DNA from: Daedaleopsis sinensis
Lineage: Eukaryota > Basidiomycota > Agaricomycetes > Polyporales > Polyporaceae
NCBI GenBank assembly: GCA_033807695.1
Contig: CM066302.1
Coordinates: 434,001 to 498,000, forward strand
Direction of reading: 5' to 3'
Length of the DNA stretch: 64,000 bases
Below the pieces are notes generated by a model. The model saw nothing but the letters and a program-made list of their open reading frames with translations. It had not been told where the DNA came from and did no database searches. Shown piece after piece: positions 40,412 through 51,400 of the stretch (within the stretch, counting starts at the first letter, position 1; each line of letters opens with the position of its first letter). A program made the position numbers and the translations under genes.

Positions 40412-40500
40412 GGGTAAGAAGCAAAGACGTGTATGGCGCTTAACTAGTAACTGCCTCCGCCCAAAGCGGGAGAGGGCGGGTGCACAGCCACACCGACTCT
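40412..40500. repeat. Segmental duplication, non-coding copy 1
   Basis: Two blocks, 33 and 41 bases long, are identical to the sequence at 42709-42800, with a short divergent spacer. Weaker similarity continues for about 150 bases (a minus-strand frame reading AYFADRV here and AYFADRI in copy 2). It lies downstream of the F-box gene at 41027-42569. Confidence 0.85.
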
Positions 40501-41026
40501 CCCGACTCTAACCGACTGCGAGTCTGACTTGAGTTTCACTTTTCTGACTCTCACTACAGTACTTGCTTATTCCCGAGAAGACTACGCGATCTGCGAAGTA
40601 TGCCGAGTCGAGATTCTCACCGCTCATTTCGTCGGACATCGAGAAGGCTTTGAGTGGGTTGAATTCTTGACGGCAAATTCCGCGAGTGGCGGCGGCACGA
40701 CGGCCTCCATTAGTACGCATAAGAGTGAAGAACAACGACATCTGCTCGGAATTGGAGAGTGTGCGACTCCATCGTGATTCGTGAGGTAGAAACAGAGCTG
40801 TTCAGGCATACCGGGGTGCGACCGTTTACGAACAAGCTCGACTCCTTCCACAAGCGGAAAGAAACTCCGGGATCGCGAGGAGGTCATCATATCAAGAAGG
40901 GTCGATATGTTCCAGCAGTGTCGTGTACTCGTGTACGAACTGAACCTGCTCCCAGTCACATAAATATCTTTGTACATGGACATAGTAGCAGATCACATAC
41001 CGTCATCAAGAACGCTCGTCTCAGCA

Positions 41027-42569
41027 TCACCACCCTTCGTCATCGTCTTCGATCATGAACCTCGCAAAGTCTTCAGTGACTTGGCTCTGCCCCTCGCCAC
41101 TCGATATAGACGACGTGTCATCATCAAGGTCTGGATCCGTGTACCCACTAGTCACGACGGAGACCTCTGTCAGGAACGTCAACACGGCGCATAAGCGGCG
41201 CTCTTCAGCTCCTAGGTCCATGTTTCGCAGCTCTTGCTCGAGTACACTAGCCCCGTTGCAACAATGTGACCGTTTGCGTTTCTTAAGGAGGGCCGGGTGG
41301 TAGTTCAAGGTCAACACTAGGGATTGGAGGGATGAGAATGCGGCAAGGGAGGCCCGGATAGCATCCTAACAGTTGCATATGAGTAGGCGTACCGCACAAG
41401 GGGAATAAACCTACCATAATGATATTGAGACGGATCTCGTCCTCATCGGGCAGCAATCTGACTTCGAGCTCCAGTCTTCGCAATTGGTCCGTCTGCCGCA
41501 GCACCGTGGAGAGCATACCGTTCTCGCCGAGAACGGTCGTTCCCGCCACAGCGACGATGAGGTGCGAAGGGCGCATGTCCGAGACAACGTCCACGAGATA
41601 CCCGCCGTTCCTTGTCGATATCGAGTCGAGCACTCGTAACGTCGGAACATGAGAGATGAGACCAAGTTCATACAGGTCCACAGCAGTACCCGACACCTCC
41701 TTCAAGCGCGCCCAAGTACAGTTGTAGATTGCTTGATCCGACCGATTCGAAGCTCGTCTGCTGAGAAATGGGTTAAGAAAAGGTTGCTCCTCCGCCGCCT
41801 CGAGTGGTACCTGAAGAGATAGGTACTCGAGGCTAGGGTAGGCGTGGATGTACACGATAATGCCTGGCACCGTAGGGCCTGAGTACCCCATTGTGAGCCT
41901 GCGGACCAGAGGATACACGACGTCGTACTTGATGACCAGCGGATCGACCTCGAAGCCGTTTCCGGAAAGCTCTTGGAGTGTATTCGAAGAGCGGATGAGG
42001 AGAAGGATCGGGTTGCGCTCGTCTGGGTCGGCAGGTGAGCTCCATGTGTTGAATCGCTCGAGCCCCAATGAGGCAGTCGCAAGCGAGGACGATAGAGAGC
42101 GGATGAGATCGAAGGAGCGCAGGTCACTACGATCCATTTTGAGGTGTTTGAGAGTGGTCAAAGAGGCGAAAGCGTGAAAGAGCGAGTCTCCATCATCCCC
42201 ACCTCCATCGCAGGCATCCGAGTCAGATGTGAGGATTGCTTCTGCGTCAAGCAGGGCGAGAGACTCGAGCTGTAGGGAAGGGTGTGCGATGAGGCCCCTC
42301 AGAGCGTGCAAGGCGCGGGGGGAAATGCCGCCTGCGAATATCTCGAGACATCGCAGATGGCGCACACGACTACCACCATCCGCAAGTGCAAACTTTGCGA
42401 AGGAAATGATCTGCTCGGTCGACGACAACGCGATTTCGCCTTCGAGGAGGTACCTCGCGCCAGCGCTCCGAAGGACGCGACACGTCATTGACATTCTCAA
42501 CCTGCCCTGAAAAGGGGACACTTCCAGGATTGCAAGGAGAATGTCGAAGGGAAGTGCAGGATCGTTCAT
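41027..42569 (-). CDS. F-box/LRR-like protein (F-box gene 2)
   Basis: Two exons on the minus strand: 42569-41415 and 41365-41027, with a 49-bp GT-AG intron in phase 0, giving 497 residues. The start MNDPALPFDILLAILEVSPF is followed by MTCRVLRSAGARYLLEGEI, the F-box pattern shared with the neighbouring paralogue (MNDIVTRLPFDVIVHVMPYS, then MTTCRVYYDEGPRHLLHGGV). The body is leucine-rich and ends with SLQSLVLTLNYHP and an acidic tail (DPDLDDDTSSIS, FMIEDDDEGW). Reading through the intron gives a shorter tail ending LELPPGPP, but splicing restores the block matching IPLPS-LRVLELHL in the relatives. Predicted role: SCF ubiquitin-ligase adaptor of unknown target. Confidence 0.85.
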
Positions 42570-42708
42570 GATAGTGGGTCCTCTACATCTCGGGCAAACT
42601 ATCAGTGTCTAAAGCACGCCCAGTATAGTATCCAAAGCACGTACAGTGCTGTTTTAGTATCGATTCAATCTACCAAGCAGTAGGGCCTTGAGACGGAGTC
42701 CGATCAGA

Positions 42709-42800
42709 GGGGTAAGAAGCAAAGACGTGTATGGCGCTTAACTGCCACAACGCGAATGGCCCAAAGCGGGAGAGGGCGGGTGCACAGCCACACCGACTCT
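42709..42800. repeat. Segmental duplication, non-coding copy 2
   Basis: Near-identical to 40412-40500. Between the two F-box genes, about 140 bases upstream of the start codon of gene 2 and about 700 bases downstream of the stop codon of gene 3. The similarity extends leftward on the minus strand through atgcgatctgcgaagta at about 42902-42918. A third, more diverged copy with gcatgagtcattggcaagta lies at about 45517-45555. Confidence 0.85.
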
Positions 42801-43497
42801 CTGACCGACGAGTCGGAGTTCATCTTACTTTCTTACTTTCACTGTAGTCCTTGCTTCGCCCTTCACGAGCGTACTTAGCATGAGTCACTGGGCAGTACCT
42901 CTATGCGATCTGCGAAGTAGGCAAAGTCGATAATGTGAATGCTCATTAGTAAGCGCCATTCGAGTCGAACATCCATTTGTTTTTGTTCAAGTCGCAGACT
43001 CCACTGTGCTGGTGAGTAATAGACAGCTCTTAGGAGAGTAGTAAGCTCGAATAAGCGCTGACATGGGTAATTTGATGTCTCCAGTATGAAGATCATAGTA
43101 GTAGTTGGTACTTGGCGGGCATGCAAGCCTCGCGCGTGTAGATTTCTGCTTTGAGCCGCCTAACGGAATCATTCATCTATTCGTCTTCTTGGATACCAAT
43201 AGGGTCCGATGGTATGTCAATACTGGCTGTTAACTATGTAGGTTCGAATGCATAAACCAAAGACCGAAGCGGCAGCGCTCAAGAGATATTTCGCGAGGAC
43301 TACTTTGACCTACTATGAGCAATCAATTAGATACGAGAGTATAGTACGGCTCACTTTCTGTGCCTATAGAAAGCGTAAAAGTGCTCTCCAACACCTTCCC
43401 CTGCGAGGTCGGGAGATGCAGATGAGTGGTCATCATGATGACGGTCGAACGACTGAAAGAGCAACACGATGACGTACCACGATATCCTTTTCCATTC

Positions 43498-45142
43498 TCA
43501 CCGCCTTCCGATCCGCTCAGCACCACCAACAGTCAGAATCAGTTCTGTAGAAGTATCCATAAGCGTCGAGTCGACATAGGTGAGGTCGTAGTCCATCCTC
43601 GCGTCGTTGTTAGAATATTCCTCCCCGCCCTGATCGAGGTCGGGCCAGTCGGGAACATACTTTGGCACAGGCTTCACCGTCACGCGCTCCAAAAATGGTG
43701 CGAGACTTGAGATGGTCCGACCCAGAGCTTCAAGAGCATGGTGTGACGTTACTTGACATCGCTCCCCGGCTAGTTGCTGGGGTAGAGTAGCATGGGACGG
43801 GCCTGAGAAGCTCAAATGCAGCTCCAGAACGCGCAGAGGTGAGGGAATAGGAAGCAGAATGTCTCGTATGCTCTTCTACATGTGTACAGAGCCTCAGTGG
43901 TATGGTGCAGCAACAAGTCGTATATGACTTACCAGGGTCCCCTGGCCATCTTTATCGTCCTCTGAGACCGGGAGCTCTACCGCAATCCGCAATACTCGCA
44001 AGTCGTTGTATTCTTGATCGCGGAGGATGCTCATAGCGGTGTCGAAGACATCGAGATCGACTGTGCCGAAGGAGAGCTCGGTAGGACGAGTATCTGACAA
44101 CACCTCACGGAGAAGAGGTGGATGATCGACCGTGTCGAGGCGCTTCCAGATATGAAGCCTAGTGACATGACACGAGAGTCCCAGAGTATGGAGTGTCTGT
44201 ATCTCTCCTAGACACTCCTTGAGGACCGGCCAGGATCCATCACGCTCCTGATCACCCTTGTTGCGTCGGCGCATACCGCGCGCCTCCACGGGGTCATAGT
44301 ACGAAGCAGACGCCACGGTCTGGCTGTCGCCAGGGATGAGTTCGAGACGTGAAAGGTTTGGAAAGGTTCGAACGAGGGATATGGTGCGCAGATCGGCAAG
44401 TATTGAAGAATCGCAAACCATGCCAAAAGTCTGCATTTTAAGGAATGATTGCCCTATACGAGAGGATGTCACCTTTCGATCCATAGACACAAGCATGAAA
44501 AAACTCACCGATTTCATCGAAACGATTGCACCGCAATTGCTCTAGAGTATCGGCGTGGCGTTCCAGAAGGCGGTGGCTTGTCAATACTGAAGTCGTCCCG
44601 AGGAATGGTTGACAGGAGATTGAAGCTGTCACGAGGTGGGAAGGGAGATCTTGGACGACTGCAATAATCATGTCAGGACAGTATATGCCCTGATCTGAAC
44701 GCGCGTGGAGCACCAGATGCTTGATGGTAGTGTGCCCGCCGAACGCAGCCTTGGATTCGGCGATGGAGTCAAACAGAGTATCACTTGCGTGCAGGATCAA
44801 TGTATCGAGACACAAGTCAGGACACCGCAATAATCTCATGAGGCAAGCCTCTTTGATCATCGACTCTGAGGGGCGGAAGCCGATGAATTCAAGAGGATGG
44901 ACATCGATCTCTAGTTGCTTTAGAAACAAGAATCGACTGGTGCCCGGTGCGAACATGAAAGTCGCGAATCGCTTGACGTCTTTCATCGAACGAAGGATTA
45001 CCCCGCCATGGAGTAAATGTCTTGGTCCTTCGTCGTAGTAGACTCGACAGGTAGTCATAAGCGCAGCGACGACTGAGGAAGGGGAGTATGGCATAACATG
45101 GACAATCACGTCGAAAGGGAGCCGCGTGACAATGTCGTTCAT
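43498..45142 (-). CDS. F-box/LRR-like protein (F-box gene 3)
   Basis: Three exons on the minus strand, 45142-44509, 44453-43933 and 43875-43498, with 55- and 57-bp introns; phases agree and the product has 510 residues. The N-terminal F-box-like segment and the LRR-like body match gene 2 in order: an LFLKQLEIDVHPLEF strand, LCLDTLILHASD, FPNLSRLELIPGD, LREVLSDTRPTELSFGT, and a last exon with IPSPLRVLELHLSF. The last exon ends ILTVGGAERIGRR, shorter and less acidic than gene 2. It is a tandem paralogue of gene 2 (same strand, about 0.9 kb apart, duplicated flanks). Its last exon is also the parent of the fragment at about 6223-6530. No lesion is seen, so it is probably functional. Confidence 0.85.
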
Positions 45143-46534
45143 GATCTAAGAGATCATCGTTAGTTGTAGATTGCAAATCATACATGTTGCATACATTAGG
45201 CAGTAGGCCTCGTTGCAGCTCGTGTAAGATTGTTTCCAAAAGGAATGAAAGGAGACTCTGGGGAGGAGGATAGAACAACTTGAAGGAGGTGCGAGATATA
45301 TCCGAGCACCGACTACCGCAGCACATTTGGCGTGAGAAGCGCTTCTGAAGAGCGGCAATCTCCTCAAAAGGCAGGAGCGGGAACTTGGTGAGACACCGCC
45401 ACCCCGACATCTCGCAGATCAGACTCTCAGGTCCGACCTAACTCTAAATTTCGTCCGACTAGGTTCTTATTACGACTTTCAGCAGTACTTCTTTCAGCCT
45501 TCCCTAGAGTACCTGGCATGAGTCATTGGCAAGTACCGTTGCTATGCGATCTGCCCGACGCTCTGACCCGGCGTCAGCGTTTTCGTCGAACCTTATCCAG
45601 TGGCTGCCACAGTAGGCTGCAGACTGCAAGGCTGGGTACGCTGGCGTGTGGGGCCCTCTTGCAGATCAGATACCTACGAATTTCTATCTAAGTTCCATGG
45701 ATTCGCTCAATCATACTAGAGCCGCTAGACGAAAAGAGGTCGGTCACAACCAGTTCTCTTATCGCCTCGGACCTTACTCGGACCACTGACACGGATTCTT
45801 AACGTCAGTTCGCTACATTGTAGTCGGCTATTAGCGGCATCGGGCCCAATCTGTACCATAAATCGAAAGGTGTGTTTTAATGCGTCGTCCTGCATTGAAC
45901 GTTGAACAGTGAACAGTAGTTAATGCTTGCAATTCATTTTAGTTGTCACGAAGTCGGGAAGATGGGCCGAGTCTCCGACAACGAGTCCATCATGAGGTCA
46001 GTAGTGTCCTTGCTATACTCGCTGTATCTTACGAGCATTTCTCTAACACGTGCAAACTCAACTACGATGATAGGTCACATCTGCGCTTGTCTGCAGAGAC
46101 AATTTCAACCAAAGCGCTATGCAGCGCCGCTGGCTATTGAACTGTGTCGCACAGGTACGCCTCCGGGCGGGATGCTTGTCCCCCTTTACCCCACGCACTT
46201 TCACACTCGGCGTACCATCCCTAGGCTTACCGCGTCTCGCCCTGAGGTAATGTTTATTGTATCTCTTCCCGCCGGGGAGTGGTTAATTCAGAGTCCATCA
46301 GCTAGTGTGGTTCTCGACAGGCTAGAGTCTCCCACACACTCTCGAACAACATAATTCTATGGGCCTGTGGCGACATATCGTTCTATGGTGAGCGCAATCC
46401 GCAATAGCAGTAGACCCTCCTTGGCACGATCTCTGCCTCCTGCACGGAGTATAAAGGGATGGGTCTCAGGCGGACTTGCTCAGCATCGAGCTGAAGCAAC
46501 TCGTATTTCTCTTTCAAAGCTATCGCACAACGCA
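45143..46534. other. Intergenic; diverged third copy of the duplicated flank
   Basis: About 45430-45560 carries a decayed copy of the F-box flanking repeat, suggesting a lost third gene unit to its right. A 173-codon minus-strand frame (44889-45410) overlaps F-box gene 3 in another frame and is probably chance. Nothing else is supported until the promoter of the next gene. Confidence 0.4.
46450..46455 (+). promoter_or_regulatory. TATA box of repeat-precursor gene
   Basis: The sequence tataaa, in the context ggagtataaaggga, lies 85 bp before the start codon at 46535, the normal position for a regulated fungal promoter. Confidence 0.65.
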
Positions 46535-48415
46535 ATGAAGCCGATCCACTTGCTCCCCTTCCTCCTTCTCGCACTATTTGCTGTCGTTGGAAAGGTATGA
46601 ATTGTATTCTTTTACTTGCTCTACCACTGTACTGACTCGTCTCTTCGTTACCCTGTGTACAGTCGTTGCCGCGGGACTCGTACTATGTCAGAGTCAAGGA
46701 TGACGTTGAGGGTCCAACGTACGCGTGGGCCATAGGTGCGGAGGAAGAGCGCCGTCTCAGCGAGCTGCTCGACCACGACATCCGGGACCTCGACTTCGTC
46801 GGATTCAACATGAATACTGTCCCCCGGGTGTGTTCTCACTGCGGCAAAGAGACGGAGATCATTGACTGGTACGTGGTCTCTTTGAGATGTTATCCCGCTG
46901 TCCAGTTCTTATAGTCAACGACATTGAACGCCGCTAGGTTTTGGACCGCGCTCGAACGGGGCATCCACTCCAAGGAGTGGCTAGTCCAGATGATGAGAGA
47001 GGGACGGCTATCCCAGAAGGACGCACACGACGTGTACTGCTCTCGCTGTGGACACTTAACGGTATTCCGGGACCCTACTGGCGATGAAGGCGGAATGCCC
47101 CATATCTCGCATGCTACAGTGTGTCGTGTTTTCCGACACTCTTGTTTACGCCCTCGCTTACATGCTCTACAGCCGTATGACCGCACTACTCGGACGTTCG
47201 CTAAACGTGAAGTCGTAAGTAGCTATCTCTCATGAACGACTTGCAGAGCTCTACTCGCTGACCACCATGGCACAGGAACCCGTGTCAGAGGTTCAGGATA
47301 ACGTCCCTGAAGAGCTCAAGGACGCTGTCAGTCATTTGGCCTCATGGTTTTGTCATATTTGTTCTGATTTCCACCTTCTCAGGATTTCGGTGCGGCCGAT
47401 GCTGCGTCTTCAGAGACCGATGACCTCCCGAAGTGGCGCTCCGCCTGGCTCGTCAAGAAGGACAACATGCCCGACGAGCTTGAGACAGATGACCTCCCGA
47501 AGTGGCGCTCCGCCTGGCTCGTCAAGAAGGACAACATGCCCGACGAGCTTGAGACAGATGACCTCCCGAAGTGGCGCTCCGCCTGGCTCGTCAAGAAGGA
47601 CAACATGCCCGACGAGCTGGAGACAGATGACCTCCCGAAGTGGCGCTCCGCCTGGCTCGTCAAGAAGGACAACATGCCCGACGAGCTTGAGACCGATGAC
47701 CTCCCGAAGTGGCGCTCCGCCTGGCTCGTCAAGAAGGACAACATACCCGACGAGCTGGAGACAGATGACCTCCCGAAGTGGCGCTCCGCCTGGCTCGTCA
47801 AGAAGGACAACATACCCGACGAGCTGGAGACAGATGACCTCCCGAAGTGGCGCTCCGCCTGGCTCGTCAAGAAGGACAACATGCCCGACGAGCTTGAGAC
47901 CGATGACCTCCCGAAGTGGCGCTCCGCCTGGCTCGTCAAGAAGGACACAATGCCCGACGAGCTCAAGACCGTGACGGAGACGGAGACGGAGACGGACGAG
48001 CTCCCCAAGTGGCGGTCGGCGTGGATTGTCAAAAAGGACAACATGCCCGATGAGCTCACGGCGGCGAACGCTACGTCCGAGTCCCAGCCCGAGTCCGCCG
48101 AGCTCCCGAAATGGCGCTCTGCGTGGATCGTCAAGAGGGACGACGCTCTGGGGGAGTCCACAGTTAAGGTACGTCGTCACTTCTGAGTTTCTCATGATAT
48201 TGAGATGTATATCGCACGTCCTGGCAGGAGGGAGCTGCGTCCGAGACCACCCACGCGGATTCGGCTCAACCTCAGGCTGAGGACGCCGGCGAAGACGGAG
48301 AGCTCCCCAAGTGGCTTTCGTTCTGGCTAATCAAGAAGGACAACGCGCCTGACGAAGTGAAGGCCAGGGTACGTTGGTACTATTGCGAAATTGTAAACGA
48401 TGTCTGACGCAGTGA
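46535..48415 (+). CDS. Secreted tandem-repeat precursor with CxxC head and dibasic sites
   Basis: Seven exons join in phase: 46535-46594, 46663-46868, 46938-47214, 47276-47326, 47383-48168, 48228-48368 and 48413-48415. Introns are 44-69 bp; the last splice creates a stop straight after KAR. The product has 507 residues. Residues 1-20 (MKPIHLLPFLLLALFAVVGK) look like a signal peptide. Residues about 25-130 form an unknown head with Cys77-x2-Cys80 and Cys123-x2-Cys126 (CSHCGK, CSRCGH), a possible zinc ribbon. From residue 211, eight near-identical 23-residue units carry DDLPKWRSAWLVKKDN then MPDELET; three diverged units follow (ELPKWRSAWIVKKDN, ELPKWRSAWIVKRDD, ELPKWLSFWLIKKDN). Every unit has two or three Trp and a KK or KR pair, so Kex2-type cleavage would release about ten 21-residue peptides. 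This matches the architecture of fungal Kex2-processed repeat proteins (Ustilago Rep1, UstA-type RiPP precursors, pheromone-like precursors), but I recognise neither head nor core. An optional 54-bp intron (47119-47172) inside exon 3 keeps frame. ATG 47267 has a strong context and could start a shorter form without the head. Confidence 0.75.
47419..47970 (+). repeat. Eight 69-bp tandem coding repeats
   Basis: Units begin at 47419, 47488, 47557, 47626, 47695, 47764, 47833 and 47902, exactly 69 bp apart, differing at only a few positions (cttgag/ctggag, aca/acc, atgccc/ataccc). Diverged units begin near 47998, 48100 and 48298. Because 69 is a multiple of three, all six frames stay open here, which creates long false frames on the minus strand. 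Confidence 0.97.
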
Positions 48416-51400
48416 GGATGGTACCAGGTTGCCGATGAACAGGACTGATGTCCACAATAGCTCTTGAAACGAACTTGGAGAGCTCGGAGTTGTATGTTTG
48501 TGAGCCATTTTACTTATGATCTCGATTGGCGCTGCGCACTGGCTTACTGTCGCTATTGATAGGATTGCGAGGCCCTGGGAGGGAGTAGAAATCACGGGAG
48601 TATGAATCACGAAGGCTTACCAGACGAGGGTGGTTTTGAAATGAAGTGTCTCCTCTCTATGTACTATGTAGTCATCGTGTCTCAACAATATCAGCAAGCG
48701 AACTCGTCGCATGAACAATCTGCTCGACTCTTCACACGCTCGTAAAAGGGGAGTAAAACAGCTCATGTTTATTGGGGCTGGTTACTACAAATCCGCGTAC
48801 AGGATATGTTCAAAATGTCATGCTGGCGCCGTGCTAAAAAGTATGGCAGAGACCAACCTAGTAGCCGTCGAGCTCCAGCACGGAGGTGCGGCACCAATTG
48901 CCCATGATGAAGGTGTCGGTGACTCCCCTGCGAGGAACAGCCGGTCTGCAGTAGAGTTCTTGAATGAGGTCGGTATATCGACCGGCAGCGAGGAGCAGTA
49001 TCTTCCCTATACGGCCAGCAAGGAAGTAATGGAGCAAGATTCGTCGGCTCCGCCCGCTGTTTCATGTTGCCGGACTTGGACGCAGAGTCGAAGACCGTAG
49101 ACGACATGGCGAGCGAGACCGATGTTGCGCGTGCCGGAGCGCCCCCGCTACAGCGTTGCCAAGGCGGAGGAGAGTGGAGTCCGTCTGCACAGGCGGCGTG
49201 AGCACAGGCAGCGTGAGCAACAGGATCGGAAGGTAACGTCCACTTCATGGCGGCGGTGCGCTTAGACTTCTTAGAGTCTTCTTTGCGATTCGTCGGCTTT
49301 GCCCGGCTGGTGCCGCGGCTGCTGGTTTCGCCGAATGTTCCGCGCTCATAGGTCACTATGAACTTGGGGGAGTCGTTGAACGCATTCTGGGAGACACGCT
49401 GGACCTTGAGCACGCTGCACTGAAGAGGACGAGATAAGTGTACGACGACTTGTTTATGAAATCTATATGCCCACCTCTCTGGTTAGGTCTTCATGCCCAC
49501 CAACACGAACTTCACCACTTCGCTTGACCGTGTTCCCGCCGTTTCGTTTTAGAAAAGGATGCCCGTGGAGGGAGAGAGGATGAACCGGCGGCCTGGATGG
49601 CGACCTGCGATTGGATCGAGCTCATGGGATGGCGGACGTCTTGAGTTCCGGCGACTTCCGTGAGCCGTTTTGTGCCCTTTGAGGCCGTAGGGGCGGCTTC
49701 CATGTACGCATCCCCGTCTGCTTGGTGGTCGGATGCCGACGTGTTCGACAAACCGAAACTCGTTGTCGATCACCAAGGCCCGTTACTCGTACCGCAGGCG
49801 GTTGTCCAGGAGTCTGAGAACGAAGGGCGCGTCGTAGGGGAGGAATGCCAGTGGCAGGGTGAGGTAAGTAGCCCAGCGTCGAGCCTGAGTGGTTAGGGAT
49901 TGATCCGTGGGTCGTCCTCTGCAAGGCTGGTCTGCGCCGGGCTTTCCCCTCCCACTATCGCCTCGGAAGCTATTGCCGTTGTTCACCGTTGGAGGACCTT
50001 CCGCTTGTGGGACGTTGACGCACTCGTGCATCTCGAGGTTATAGAAATTGAATCCAGCCATGCTGCGGAGGGGCCGGTGAATCCGATAAGGGTCGGGTAT
50101 GGGGGTAGCGAAGGAGAAACCGATGGAGGATCGACGACGCTGCACGAAGCGAAGTCAAATGGACGATCAAGAATCATGGACACTATGATGAACCCACGAT
50201 GAAACGGGGCGCATATTTTCTGCGTAGGGACGCGTCATTGCATCACGGTGAACGCGGGTGAATGGGCAACGGTGGACGACGGATATTCAGGATGTCGCCA
50301 CCGAAACATGAGGGGATGGCGGGCGATGGTGGAGGAGCTGGGTAATCGAGTAAGGGGAGACCCGAAAGGGTCCCAGGATAGCGCAATGGCGCGGGTTGGC
50401 GTGCGAGGCTCCATGTTCTGCGAGTCGGTAGCCACAATCTGAGCGTCGGCGGCCGGTGTGAGTAGTCGCGGATGAGGACTACGGGGTCACTGAAGGTACT
50501 TCGTTGTGGAGCATACTTGTAATCAGGATACAATCGCTCGTGCTCCCTCTTCGCCTCCTCCGCGAGACGATAAAACCTCGCTTTCGCCGCCTATCCTCGT
50601 CGAGGTGGGCCATGGCAAACCTCAACATTCCGCGTGGCGGGTTGCATGTCGACCTGGCAGGATGTCGCGGGGGGTATTGAAGGGATGTGCCACCTAAACA
50701 TATGGACGTTGAGCACGCTAGTCAAGGCCTAGCTTCGATGCTACGACGCTCACCATCATATCGAGGAAGAGCCGGCACTATTGCCACTCAGTGACCTCAT
50801 CAATGTAGAGCTCCTCGATCCATCCCCAGACAGCGACTCTTCGACGACTCACGCAAATAGGTCAAGTGCTGGTCTCGGGGTCGGGTTGTCGTCGACGTCC
50901 TGCCTCTCCGAACTGCACCGCAGCTTTCCTTCTATAACTACAACGCAATCTGGGCCGCAATCAGCATCCAACCCCACTGGGACCCGTTCAAAGACACTCA
51001 CCGACGACCTTTGCACACTCTCTGAGCCGCCTGCGGACCGCGCATCGTGTACTTCGTCGTACGCCTCCGAATCGCTTTTCTCTGCGTCGTCGGCCAGCTC
51101 GGCGCTACACCCTCGGCGGGCGGCGTGGTCGTATATCCTCTTGCTTAGACGAGGGAAAGTGCGGCGAGAAGGCGGGAGCGGCGTGGCCGCTTCCCGAGGT
51201 GTGTCGGATGGCATCGAGGTGACTACACAGTCCGATGGCAAGGTAGTAGGACTTCTGAGGAGTTTGTCTGTGAGATAAAAGGGGGCAAGTAGTTGGCGGA
51301 GAGTGGAGCGGCATCGAAGAAGTGGGTGTTGCTGGAAAATCTGAGAGCTCCCGGCTTGGGGTTATAAGCAGCCAGCGCAGTACTAAGGGCTTTCTTGCGT

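Larger units (their letters stand above)
32421..41026. other. Gene-poor stretch downstream of TEA gene
   Basis: I find no gene I can support. The first 2 kb contain simple runs (tacgca near 32866-32890, gtaccc near 33350-33375) and the hairpin at 33483-33572, and probably include the TEA 3' UTR. Frames at 35330-35821 and 35950-36264 are open on the plus strand but have no recognised domain and no coherent splicing. From about 36.5 to 40.4 kb composition is more balanced, with no coding signal. A minus-strand frame at 40624-40983, downstream of the F-box gene, is unidentified. Confidence 0.4.

Noticed and set aside
44889..45410. 173-codon minus-strand frame overlapping the start of F-box gene 3
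   Set aside because: It overlaps the F-box gene in another frame and has no domain. The F-box model has consistent introns and paralogue support.
47419..47970. CRISPR-like regular repeats
   Set aside because: The units are head-to-tail without unique spacers and encode a conserved peptide in a eukaryotic gene.
47379..48195. Two 260-codon minus-strand frames with perfect internal repeats
   Set aside because: Shadows of the 69-bp coding repeat: a period divisible by three keeps all frames open. No signal peptide, start context or promoter on that strand.
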